Positions 1-5,652 of a stretch of 6,293 nt of DNA are shown here, piece after piece. This DNA is from Nitrospirota bacterium (lineage in GTDB: Bacteria; Nitrospirota; UBA9217): NCBI GenBank assembly GCA_021788515.1, contig JAJYKN010000088.1, positions 1 to 6,293 on the forward strand. Reading direction: 5' to 3'. Within the stretch, counting starts at the first letter, position 1. Every line of letters begins with the position of its first letter. The translations under genes and the position numbers were made by a program. The notes under the pieces are model-generated. The model ran no database searches. It was given only the letters and a program-made list of their open reading frames with translations, and was not told the DNA's origin.

Positions 1-893
1 AAACCAGAAAGGTGCTATTCAAGCTGGACGATAGCAGGACTATCGAGTCTAGCCTCATGCTCTATGAGAAAGCCGGTTCGAGCCGGGAGCGGCGCACGGT
101 ATGCGTCTCCACCCAGGTGGGGTGTCCCGTAGGATGTCCTTTCTGTGCCACGGGACAGCAGGGCTTCGAGCGCAATCTGCGTCCTGGCGAAATCATTGAG
201 CAGGTGCTCTATTTCGTGCGCCTGGTGAGCGCTGAACAATTCAATGGAGAGGCGGCAACTGACCCAGCCAGACGCCCGGTTACCAATGTGGTATTCATGG
301 GTATGGGGGAGCCGTTGGCGAATTACGAGGCGGTATGGCAGTCTATTGTTACACTGAATTCTAAGCACGGTTTAGGGCTTGGTGCCAGGCAGATAACCAT
401 CTCCACAGTGGGGTTGGTGCCCCAGATCCGGCGTCTCGCTGGGGAGAGCATCCATGTCGAGTTAGCCATCTCCCTCCACGCCGCCAATGACGCACTCAGG
501 AACAAGCTCGTCCCTATTAATAAAAAGTATCCCCTGAGTCAGTTGATTCCGGCATGTCGGGAATACTTTAAGAAGACGGGGCGGCGTCCCACTTTTGAAT
601 ACGCCCTTTTCCAGGGAGTAAACGACTCAGAAAAACATGCTCTTGAGCTGGCACGCTTATTAGAAGGCATGAATTGCCAGGTAAACCTGATAGCTGGCAA
701 TCCAACTGCGTGCCAGGAATTTACTCCGTCACCTACAAAGAAGGTGCTGGCATTTCAGAAGAATCTAAAGAGTGGGGTTTCGAGCACCGTAAGAGTATCC
801 AAGGGTGTAGATATAGAGGCAGGTTGCGGCCAGCTTCGGAGCCGGTGGATATCTACAGCTTCATCGCGAAAAGAGCTAAAACAAAATAGCTAA
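1..893 (+). CDS. rlmN: Dual-specificity 23S rRNA/tRNA adenine-C2 methyltransferase RlmN, 5'-truncated by window edge
   Basis: Radical SAM enzyme that methylates C2 of A2503 in 23S rRNA and, in several bacteria, A37 of some tRNAs; cytoplasmic. The reading frame is open to the left edge: codons from base 3 read T-R-K-V-L-F-K-L, matching the family's TRK-x-LF-x-L segment. The GTG at 12 is therefore an internal valine and the true start lies outside. About 296 residues are visible; the family is usually 340-380, so roughly the N-terminal 60-100 are missing. Counting from base 3, the [4Fe-4S] cluster motif C-x3-C-x2-C is at residues 41, 45 and 48. The two cysteines of the methyl-transfer mechanism correspond to C34 (in VCVSTQ) and C275 (in AGCGQL). 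The SAM-binding GMGEP is at 100-104. The usual NLIP-x-NP loop reads NLIAGNP. Isoleucine ATA codons and A/T-ending codons are more frequent than in the minus-strand genes. Family assignment is secure; the taxonomic origin is not. Confidence 0.95.
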   Translation, partial: TRKVLFKLDDSRTIESSLMLYEKAGSSRERRTVCVSTQVGCPVGCPFCATGQQGFERNLRPGEIIEQVLYFVRLVSAEQFNGEAATDPARRPVTNVVFMGMGEPLANYEAVWQSIVTLNSKHGLGLGARQITISTVGLVPQIRRLAGESIHVELAISLHAANDALRNKLVPINKKYPLSQLIPACREYFKKTGRRPTFEYALFQGVNDSEKHALELARLLEGMNCQVNLIAGNPTACQEFTPSPTKKVLAFQKNLKSGVSSTVRVSKGVDIEAGCGQLRSRWISTASSRKELKQNS

Positions 894-921
894 GGGGGCC
901 GAAGGCGCCTTCGGTTCCCCC
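894..921. terminator. Shared hairpin terminator between convergent rlmN and the EF-G-like gene
   Basis: The hairpin starts on the base after the rlmN TAA. The core GAAGGC/GCCTTC (901-906/907-912) is perfect and is extended by CC/GG. On the plus strand the G-run at 894-898 continues the stem through two G-U pairs to about 919. A short T-run (927-930) lies slightly downstream. Read on the minus strand, five G-C pairs with a two-base AA bulge close the stem, and the RNA continues into TTAGCTATTTTGTTTT, a better U-rich tail. The EF-G-like gene stops at 944, so the hairpin is about 22 bases beyond its end. It probably works in both directions, more convincingly for the minus-strand operon. This is inferred by eye; no folding energy was computed. 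Confidence 0.75.
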
Positions 922-943
922 GTCGCTTTTCCTCGCTACTTTT

Positions 944-3064
944 TCACCGGAATGCCGCTACAACCACACCCGCACGCTGATGCTGCGCGGCACGCTCAAT
1001 GGTGATTTTCTGCGCCAGATGGCTCGGCACGTCCTCGTAGCCGAAGAACTCCATGGTATACATGCCCCTGCCGCTCGTGAGCGAGTTGAGCGTCGGCGCA
1101 TAGGAAAGCATTTCGGCCATGGGCACCAGCGCCTTGATCGACTGCCCGTTGGCCTGAGGCACCACACCCTGGACTTTGCCTCTCCTCGAGTTCAAATCCC
1201 CGATAACGGCGCCGAGCGTGTCATCGGGGGCCACCACTTCGACGCTCATGATCGGTTCGAGCAGCACCGGCTTGGCGGCTTCCATGGCCTTCTTGAACCC
1301 CATGCTTGCCGCGACCTTGAACGCCATTTCCGAAGAGTCGACGGTGTGGTAGGAACCGTCGAACAGCGTGACCCGTACGTCCACAATGGGATACCCGGCG
1401 AGCGTACCCTCGTGCATGGCCTCGACCACGCCTTTTTCAACCGCGGGGACATACTGGCGCGGGACCACGCCGCCTACGATCTTGTCCACGAACTCAAAAC
1501 CGCCGCCCCGCGGCAGGGGCTCGATCTTGAGCCAGGCGTCCCCGTATTGTCCGTGGCCTCCGGACTGTTTTTTGTATTTTCCCTGCGCCTCGGCCTTCGC
1601 GCGGATCGTCTCCTTGTACGGGACCTTGGGCGTCTTCATCGTTACGTCGGCGCCGAACTTCCGCTTGAGCTTCTCGAGCGTCACCTCGAGATGGACCTGC
1701 CCCATGCCTGACAACACCATTTCTTTTGTCTGCTCGTCATAGGTGAATTTCAACGTGGGGTCTTCCTCCAGGAGTTTGTGAATGCCGATGCTCACTTTAT
1801 CCTCGTCACCCCGTGTTTTGGGAGCAACGGCATAGGACATCACCGGGTCCGCGTACTTCGCGAACTCGAGAACGATCGGGTGCTGCTCGGAACAGAGCGT
1901 ATCGCCCGTCAGGGTCTCCTTCAGCTTCGCGATCGCGCCTATCTGTCCGGCGGTCAGCGTCTGCGTCGCGACCTGCTTCTTCCCCTGGATGTAGAACAGG
2001 GATCCCACTTTTTCCTTCACCACTTTCGTTGAATTATAAACGCTCGAGTCGGACTTGAGCGTGCCCGAGTACACACGAACCAGGGACAATTTTCCGGCAA
2101 AGGGATCATTGATCGTCTTAAATACCATGGCCGCAAGATGCTCTTCCGGCGTGGGCTTCCGAAGGATTTCGCTGCCTGTCTTGGGGTCCTTGCCTTTGAT
2201 CTGAACACTCCGCGCGTGTTCGGCCGGTGACGGGAGGCACATGAGGACCATGTCGAGAAGCGGCTGGATCCCCATGTTCTTGACCGGAGAACCGCACAGC
2301 ACGGGCAGCAGGCCTCCGCCGATCGTGCCGTGCTTGAGACCGGCAAAAAGGTCTTCCTGAGAAAGATCTCCCTTGTCCAGGTACTTCTCAAGGAGGCCGT
2401 CATCGGTCTCGGCTATCTGCTCCACCAGTTTTTTCCGGTAGGTGAAAGCATCCTGCTTCATGGTTCCGGGGATCTCCTGTTCTTCCATCTTTCCGCTGTT
2501 GTCATTGGTGAAGAAGAGTGCCTTCATTTTGATAAGATCGATGACGCCACGAAAGCTGTCCTCATGGCCGATCGGGAGCTGGAGGACCAGGGAGTTCTTG
2601 CAGAAATACTTTTCCATGTCGCCTATGGCACGGAAGAAATCCGCCCGCTCCTTGTCCAGTTTGCTCACAAAGGCCACGCGGGGAATTTCGTAGTCGCAGG
2701 CAAATTTGTAGATTTTTTCCGTTTCGGCTTTCACGCCGGAAATGGCGGAGATGATGAGAACGGCGCCGTCGACGGCGCGGAGCGTTCCCCTCGTTTCCTC
2801 AAGGAAGTTGATATAGCCGGGAGTATCGATGATATTGATGCGAACGCCCTTCCATTCGGCGAAGCCGACGGCGGCGGTAATGGTGATCTTCCGGCTGATT
2901 TCCTCCGGTTCGTGCATGAACACGGAGCTCCCCGCATCGACGTTACCGAGAAGATCGACAGCGCCTGCAGTATACAGGATTGCATCGGCGAGTGAGGTTT
3001 TACCGGCTGCGCCGTGAGAGAGGATAGCTATATTGCGGACTTCCTTGACATCAGCGTTCGGCAT
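944..3064 (-). CDS. Elongation factor G-like translational GTPase (EF-G2 type)
   Basis: Complete at 706 residues, the length of a full five-domain EF-G. ATG start with a strong Shine-Dalgarno six bases upstream. The GTPase domain shows the P-loop SHGAAGKT (16-23), the switch I threonine in RKITI (T61), DTPGY (80-84), SKLD (134-137, guanine specificity) and CGSP (257-260). Domain II follows at about 305-400, domain III about 405-480, domain IV about 480-600 with SGGHGQYGD (501-509) and HTVDSSEMAFK (573-583), and domain V about 603-690. Three positions depart from canonical translocase EF-G: Tyr84 in place of the catalytic His of DTPGH, Ser134 in place of Asn of NKxD, and Lys59 in place of Gly in the GITI box. 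The Tyr change is familiar from EF-G-2 paralogues such as the Thermus one. This is therefore probably the secondary EF-G rather than the main translocase, although a ribosomal role is likely. Last gene of the minus-strand run. No symbol is given because fusA normally denotes the main EF-G. Confidence 0.9.
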   Translation of the reverse strand: MPNADVKEVRNIAILSHGAAGKTSLADAILYTAGAVDLLGNVDAGSSVFMHEPEEISRKITITAAVGFAEWKGVRINIIDTPGYINFLEETRGTLRAVDGAVLIISAISGVKAETEKIYKFACDYEIPRVAFVSKLDKERADFFRAIGDMEKYFCKNSLVLQLPIGHEDSFRGVIDLIKMKALFFTNDNSGKMEEQEIPGTMKQDAFTYRKKLVEQIAETDDGLLEKYLDKGDLSQEDLFAGLKHGTIGGGLLPVLCGSPVKNMGIQPLLDMVLMCLPSPAEHARSVQIKGKDPKTGSEILRKPTPEEHLAAMVFKTINDPFAGKLSLVRVYSGTLKSDSSVYNSTKVVKEKVGSLFYIQGKKQVATQTLTAGQIGAIAKLKETLTGDTLCSEQHPIVLEFAKYADPVMSYAVAPKTRGDEDKVSIGIHKLLEEDPTLKFTYDEQTKEMVLSGMGQVHLEVTLEKLKRKFGADVTMKTPKVPYKETIRAKAEAQGKYKKQSGGHGQYGDAWLKIEPLPRGGGFEFVDKIVGGVVPRQYVPAVEKGVVEAMHEGTLAGYPIVDVRVTLFDGSYHTVDSSEMAFKVAASMGFKKAMEAAKPVLLEPIMSVEVVAPDDTLGAVIGDLNSRRGKVQGVVPQANGQSIKALVPMAEMLSYAPTLNSLTSGRGMYTMEFFGYEDVPSHLAQKITIERAAQHQRAGVVVAAFR

Positions 3065-3070
3065 AGACGA

Positions 3071-3078
3071 CTCCTTCC
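3071..3078 (-). promoter_or_regulatory. Shine-Dalgarno of the EF-G-like gene
   Basis: On the minus strand this reads GGAAGGAG, followed by TCGTCT and the ATG at 3064-3062. It is by far the strongest ribosome binding site in the window and fixes the start. It suggests efficient independent initiation, in contrast to the weak sites of the two upstream genes. Confidence 0.8.
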
Positions 3079-3125
3079 AGTGACGGGAATTGGGTTCAGC
3101 GGGGATAGGATGCCTGTCGTATTCT

Positions 3126-3134
3126 ATTGTAGCA
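3126..3134 (-). promoter_or_regulatory. Candidate extended -10 promoter element upstream of the EF-G-like gene
   Basis: The minus strand reads TGCTACAAT, which fits the extended -10 form TGn-TAtAAT with one change. It lies in the 73-base gap, just after the stop of the small gene and about 62 bases from the EF-G-like start. I see no good -35 hexamer at 16-18 bases spacing; extended -10 promoters can do without one. A single short motif of this kind also occurs by chance, so this is tentative. Confidence 0.28.
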
Positions 3135-3137
3135 GAT

Positions 3138-3404
3138 TTACCAGATATCGGACTTTATCTTGCCTCCCTGCTTGATCAGCACGTCCACGACCGCCTCGTT
3201 GAAAAAATTGGTGGTCTGGCGGAGCTCATCGTCTACCATGCTCTCGTAGTACTTCTTGCCTTCGGCAAGTTCTTCCGTCAAAACGTCGAAAAGGCTGTCC
3301 TTCTCGATCCCTTCCTTGACCTTGGCCTGGTTATACAGAAGAACGTCGGAGAGAATGGTCCGTGCAAGTCTTCGTGCCTCATCGGGATTTTTGATCACTC
3401 TCAT
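3138..3404 (-). CDS. Small conserved-type protein of unknown function (88 aa)
   Basis: Complete ORF of 88 residues with an ATG start and an AGGA Shine-Dalgarno eight bases upstream (3413-3416). No signal peptide, membrane segment, cysteine or recognisable catalytic motif. It is soluble, highly charged and probably almost wholly helical. The N-terminal part, NPDEARRLARTILSDVLLYN, is followed by alternating acidic and basic residues, then an invariant-looking end AVVDVLIKQGG-KIKSDIW. I recall similar short proteins (ARRLAR-I-SDI-LYN near the start, K-K-IW at the end) in Geobacter-like bacteria, always without a function; I could not verify this. It sits 24 bases after the rseC-family gene and 73 before the EF-G-like gene, so it is probably co-transcribed with them. 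Real coding status is supported by the RBS, operon spacing and clean fit between neighbours. I assign no function. Confidence 0.8.
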   Translation of the reverse strand: MRVIKNPDEARRLARTILSDVLLYNQAKVKEGIEKDSLFDVLTEELAEGKKYYESMVDDELRQTTNFFNEAVVDVLIKQGGKIKSDIW

Positions 3405-3412
3405 AGATAACG

Positions 3413-3416
3413 TCCT
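3413..3416 (-). promoter_or_regulatory. Shine-Dalgarno of the 88-aa gene
   Basis: AGGA on the minus strand within TTAGGACG, eight bases before the ATG at 3404-3402. It lies inside the 24-base gap after the rseC-family stop, which supports translation of the small ORF. Confidence 0.6.
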
Positions 3417-3428
3417 AACAGGGGAAAC

Positions 3429-3866
3429 TCAATTTTTCGGAGAAAGAATCTCGACGATGATCGGCTTGTATTTCTGTGTTTTTTCAACCTTGTTATTATA
3501 CATGCGGATGAAGAAAAAAGATACGGCCATGGCCGTCATGCCGGCGATAAAGGCCCAGAGGTCGGAATGCTGCTCCCCCACATAGGGCCGGGCAATGTTT
3601 TTTGCAATGATGGCCCCGGCAACAAGGGCGACCATGGGAATGCCGTACAGTATGATGGAGGCCTGCAAGTAGACCTGCGGCGCCACCACGACCTTGACCT
3701 TCTGGCCTTTCACGGCTCCAAGCGGGTTCGCCGCCTCCATGAGTTCCGTGTCTCCGGGATGACAGACGCCCGATGCGGCACACTGCTCACAAGCGCTCTT
3801 TTTGAGGATCGCGACCTTCGCGATGTCCCCCTCTGTCTCAGCGACAATGCCTTCTTCTTCGATCAT
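3429..3866 (-). CDS. RseC/MucC family (SoxR-reducing system type) membrane protein
   Basis: With the ATG at 3866 the protein has 145 residues, in line with the family's roughly 140-160. The N-terminal part, MIEEEGIVAE and onward, is a short beta-rich cytoplasmic domain. It carries the cysteine cluster C26-x2-C29-x5-C35 (SACEQCAASGVCHP), the hallmark of RseC proteins. Two hydrophobic segments follow, about residues 66-88 and 103-121, then a basic tail. RseC modulates sigma-E signalling in enterics and is a component of the SoxR-reducing system together with Rsx/Rnf proteins. Neither rseA/rseB nor rnf genes are visible here, so the role in this organism is open; a redox-linked membrane function is inference. 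The frame is open upstream to an ATG at 3908, but those 14 extra residues (starting MRCAPCSLR) are encoded by a dispersed repeat and do not match the family. A weak GGTG (3872-3875) lies five bases before the chosen start. Confidence 0.82.
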   Translation of the reverse strand: MIEEEGIVAETEGDIAKVAILKKSACEQCAASGVCHPGDTELMEAANPLGAVKGQKVKVVVAPQVYLQASIILYGIPMVALVAGAIIAKNIARPYVGEQHSDLWAFIAGMTAMAVSFFFIRMYNNKVEKTQKYKPIIVEILSPKN

Positions 3867-3883
3867 GGTATCACCATTCATTC

Positions 3884-3953
3884 GCAGAGAGCATGGAGCA
3901 CAGCGCATAGCGCTGCTTTCCCTACTATGCCCTAAGCACGTTACCCTCTGCCT
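3884..3953. repeat. Dispersed intergenic repeat, copy A (cimA / rseC-family spacer)
   Basis: Most of the 91-base spacer is built from short words that recur in the spacer upstream of cimA: AGAGCATGG (3888-3896), GCGCATAG (3903-3910), GCGCTG (3910-3915), ACTATGC (3924-3930) and ACCCTCTGCC (3943-3952). It contains a perfect 6-bp hairpin with a 3-base loop, CAGCGC-ATA-GCGCTG (3901-3915). GCAGAGAGCAT (3884-3894) is the exact reverse complement of 5625-5635 in copy B. The right end runs to about five bases from the cimA stop. Confidence 0.7.
3901..3915. repeat. Perfect short inverted repeat within copy A
   Basis: CAGCGC (3901-3906), ATA loop, GCGCTG (3910-3915). It lies 34 bases upstream of the rseC-family start and 42 bases beyond the cimA stop. 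No U-rich run follows on the minus strand, so it does not look like an intrinsic terminator. It could act as an mRNA processing or stabilising hairpin between the two genes. Confidence 0.55.
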
Positions 3954-3957
3954 TTCT

Positions 3958-5547
3958 TTACTTCTTTTTCGATCGCAGGAGCTTGTACTCGATGCTGTCT
4001 ACCAGCGCCTGCCAGCTCGCCTCGATCACGTTCTCGGACACGCCGACGGTGCCCCACTTGTTTTTGCCGTCGCCGGACTCGATCAGCACGCGAACCTGGG
4101 AAGCCGTGCCCTCGGCTGCCGTCAAAACGCGCACCTTATAATCAAGCAAACGGACATTTTCAAGTCCCTTGCCCGGGAAGTACTTGGGCAGCACTGCGCG
4201 GAGCGCCTTGTCGAGCGCGTTCACCGGACCGTTGCCCCAGGCCGCGGTGTGCTCGACATTGCCGCCGACCTCCACCGTGACCGTGGCCTCGCTCACGGGA
4301 TGGGGATCAACCTTGCGTTTTTCGGTCAGGATGCGGTAATCGATCCGGTCGAACATGGTGAACACCGACTCGTAGTTGTGCCCGGCCCGCAGCATGAGCA
4401 GCTCGAGAGACCCTTCGGCGCCCTCGAACTCGTATCCCTCGTTCTCAAGCTCTTTGACCTTTTTAAGGATCACGGCCAGTTCCGGACTGTCTTTTTTAAG
4501 GCGGATGCCGAGTTCCGCCGCCTTCTGAAGAATATTGCTCTTCCCGGCCATGTCGGACACGAGGATGCGCCTTCTATTCCCCACAAGTTCAGGCGCGATA
4601 TGTTCATAGGTAAGAGCGCTTTTCCCTACGGCATCCACATGCACGCCGCCTTTATGGGCAAAAGCGCTGTCGCCGATATAGGGTTGACGCTTGCGGTGCG
4701 GCAAATTCGCGAGTTCGTCCACATACCGCGACAGATCGCGAAGTTTGGCCAGACTGGCGTCGGATACGCAGTCGATCCCCAGCTTCAGCTTGAGCGTCGG
4801 AATAATGGAGCAAAGGTTCGCGTTTCCACACCGTTCGCCGTAACCGTTGATGGTGCCGTGGACTTGAACGGCGCCCATCCTGATCGCCGTCATAGAGTTC
4901 GCTACAGCGACGTCTGCGTCGTTATGCGCGTGGATCCCGAAAGGCGTCGCGATCGTCTTTTTGACGTGAGCAATGATCGCTTCAACCTCGTGAGGCAGCG
5001 TGCCGCCGTTCGTGTCGCAAAGGACCAGACAGTCCGCGCCGGCGCCTTCGGCGGCAAGCAGCGTCTGGAGGGCATAATCAGGATTTGCCTTGTATCCATC
5101 GAAGAAATGCTCGGCATCGTAAACCACTTCGTCCAGATGTTCCTTCAGAAAAAGTACGGAATCCTCGATCATGTTGAGGTTTTCGTCCAAGGTCGTCTTG
5201 AGCGCTTTGAGCACATGCAGATCCCACGTCTTGCCGAAGATGGTGGCCACAGGCGCGCCTGACGATACCAATGCCTGCATGCTCGGATCGGCAGAGACCT
5301 TCAGCTTCGCGCGGCGCGTTGCGCCGAAAGCCGTGAGTTTCGCCTTTTTCAGCTTGACCCGACGCATTTCCTTGAAGAACTCCACATCGCGCGGGTTGGA
5401 CCCGGGCCAGCCGCCCTCGATATAGTGGACGCCGAACTGGTCGAGCTTACGCGCAATGCGGATCTTGTCCTCGACCGAGAAGTTCACATCCTCGGCCTGT
5501 GCCCCGTCGCGAAGCGTGGTATCGTATAACTTTACCGATGGTTTCAT
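3958..5547 (-). CDS. cimA: (R)-citramalate synthase
   Basis: Condenses pyruvate with acetyl-CoA to (R)-citramalate, the first step of the threonine-independent route to 2-oxobutyrate and isoleucine; cytoplasmic. With the ATG at 5547 it has 529 residues, typical for the long citramalate synthase class. The DRE-TIM metallolyase barrel opens with YDTTLRDGAQ (8-17; D9 is a metal ligand, R13 catalytic), then EGGWPGSNP (44-52). HAHND (206-210) supplies the metal histidines, followed by GYGERCGNAN (235-244) and the linker-domain HKGGVH (298-303). A LeuA-type C-terminal regulatory domain spans about 395-525 and normally binds the end product, isoleucine in this class. Homocitrate synthase and isopropylmalate synthase are alternatives, but GWPGSNP, the length and the lysC neighbour favour CimA. 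The frame stays open to an ATG at 5574, but the nine added residues (MHYAPCKTN) derive from the adjacent repeat. No clear Shine-Dalgarno precedes 5547. It ends in a basic SKKK tail. Confidence 0.92.
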   Translation of the reverse strand: MKPSVKLYDTTLRDGAQAEDVNFSVEDKIRIARKLDQFGVHYIEGGWPGSNPRDVEFFKEMRRVKLKKAKLTAFGATRRAKLKVSADPSMQALVSSGAPVATIFGKTWDLHVLKALKTTLDENLNMIEDSVLFLKEHLDEVVYDAEHFFDGYKANPDYALQTLLAAEGAGADCLVLCDTNGGTLPHEVEAIIAHVKKTIATPFGIHAHNDADVAVANSMTAIRMGAVQVHGTINGYGERCGNANLCSIIPTLKLKLGIDCVSDASLAKLRDLSRYVDELANLPHRKRQPYIGDSAFAHKGGVHVDAVGKSALTYEHIAPELVGNRRRILVSDMAGKSNILQKAAELGIRLKKDSPELAVILKKVKELENEGYEFEGAEGSLELLMLRAGHNYESVFTMFDRIDYRILTEKRKVDPHPVSEATVTVEVGGNVEHTAAWGNGPVNALDKALRAVLPKYFPGKGLENVRLLDYKVRVLTAAEGTASQVRVLIESGDGKNKWGTVGVSENVIEASWQALVDSIEYKLLRSKKK

Positions 5548-5561
5548 GTTTGTTTTACATG

Positions 5562-5647
5562 GCGCATAGTGCATAGAGCATGGCGCTGACTATGCGGCTT
5601 ACTTTACTTTTGACCCTCTGCCCTATGCTCTCTGCTCTTTGCCTCCG
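5562..5647. repeat. Dispersed intergenic repeat, copy B (lysC / cimA spacer)
   Basis: It occupies most of the 105-base gap. Words shared with copy A are GCGCATAG (5562-5569), AGAGCATGG (5575-5583), GCGCTG (5583-5588), ACTATGC (5589-5595) and ACCCTCTGCC (5613-5622). The left arm, GCATAGAGCATGG (5571-5583), and the right arm, ending CCCTATGCTCTCTGC (5621-5635), form an imperfect inverted repeat, so the transcript could fold into a long, interrupted hairpin. The GCATAG unit also repeats directly (from 5564 and 5571). There is no transposase, and no target-site duplication that I can see. Confidence 0.72.
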
Positions 5648-5652
5648 CCCTT

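Noticed and set aside
12..14. GTG at 12 as the rlmN start
   Set aside because: Codons upstream to the window edge continue the conserved TRK-x-LF segment, and the N-terminal domain of the family would be missing; it is an internal valine.
980..1711. 243-codon plus-strand open frame opposite the EF-G-like gene
   Set aside because: Antisense shadow of a conserved domain IV/V coding region; low-complexity His/Arg/Leu composition and no family resemblance.
2330..2995. 221-codon plus-strand open frame opposite the GTPase domain
   Set aside because: Lies wholly within the strongly conserved G-domain of the minus-strand gene; composition fits a shadow and no motif was seen.
3884..3953. CRISPR array
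   Set aside because: The repeated words are short, irregularly spaced and partly inverted; there are no uniform repeats, spacers or cas genes.
3910..3957. Intrinsic terminator between cimA and the rseC-family gene
   Set aside because: The hairpin at 3901-3915 is perfect but short, and on the minus strand it is not followed by a U-run; co-transcription remains the simpler reading.
3802..5262. 486-codon open frame on the plus strand, antisense to cimA and the rseC-family gene
   Set aside because: It mirrors the GC-biased third positions of cimA, has no recognisable domain, is rich in Arg/His/Val as antisense frames of GC-rich genes are, and crosses the repeat-containing spacer. The opposite strand encodes a well-supported enzyme.
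5548..5652. T-box, leader-peptide attenuator or riboswitch upstream of cimA
   Set aside because: No T-box motif, no run of Ile/Leu/Val codons in a leader ORF and no terminator with U-tract; the spacer is explained by the dispersed repeat.
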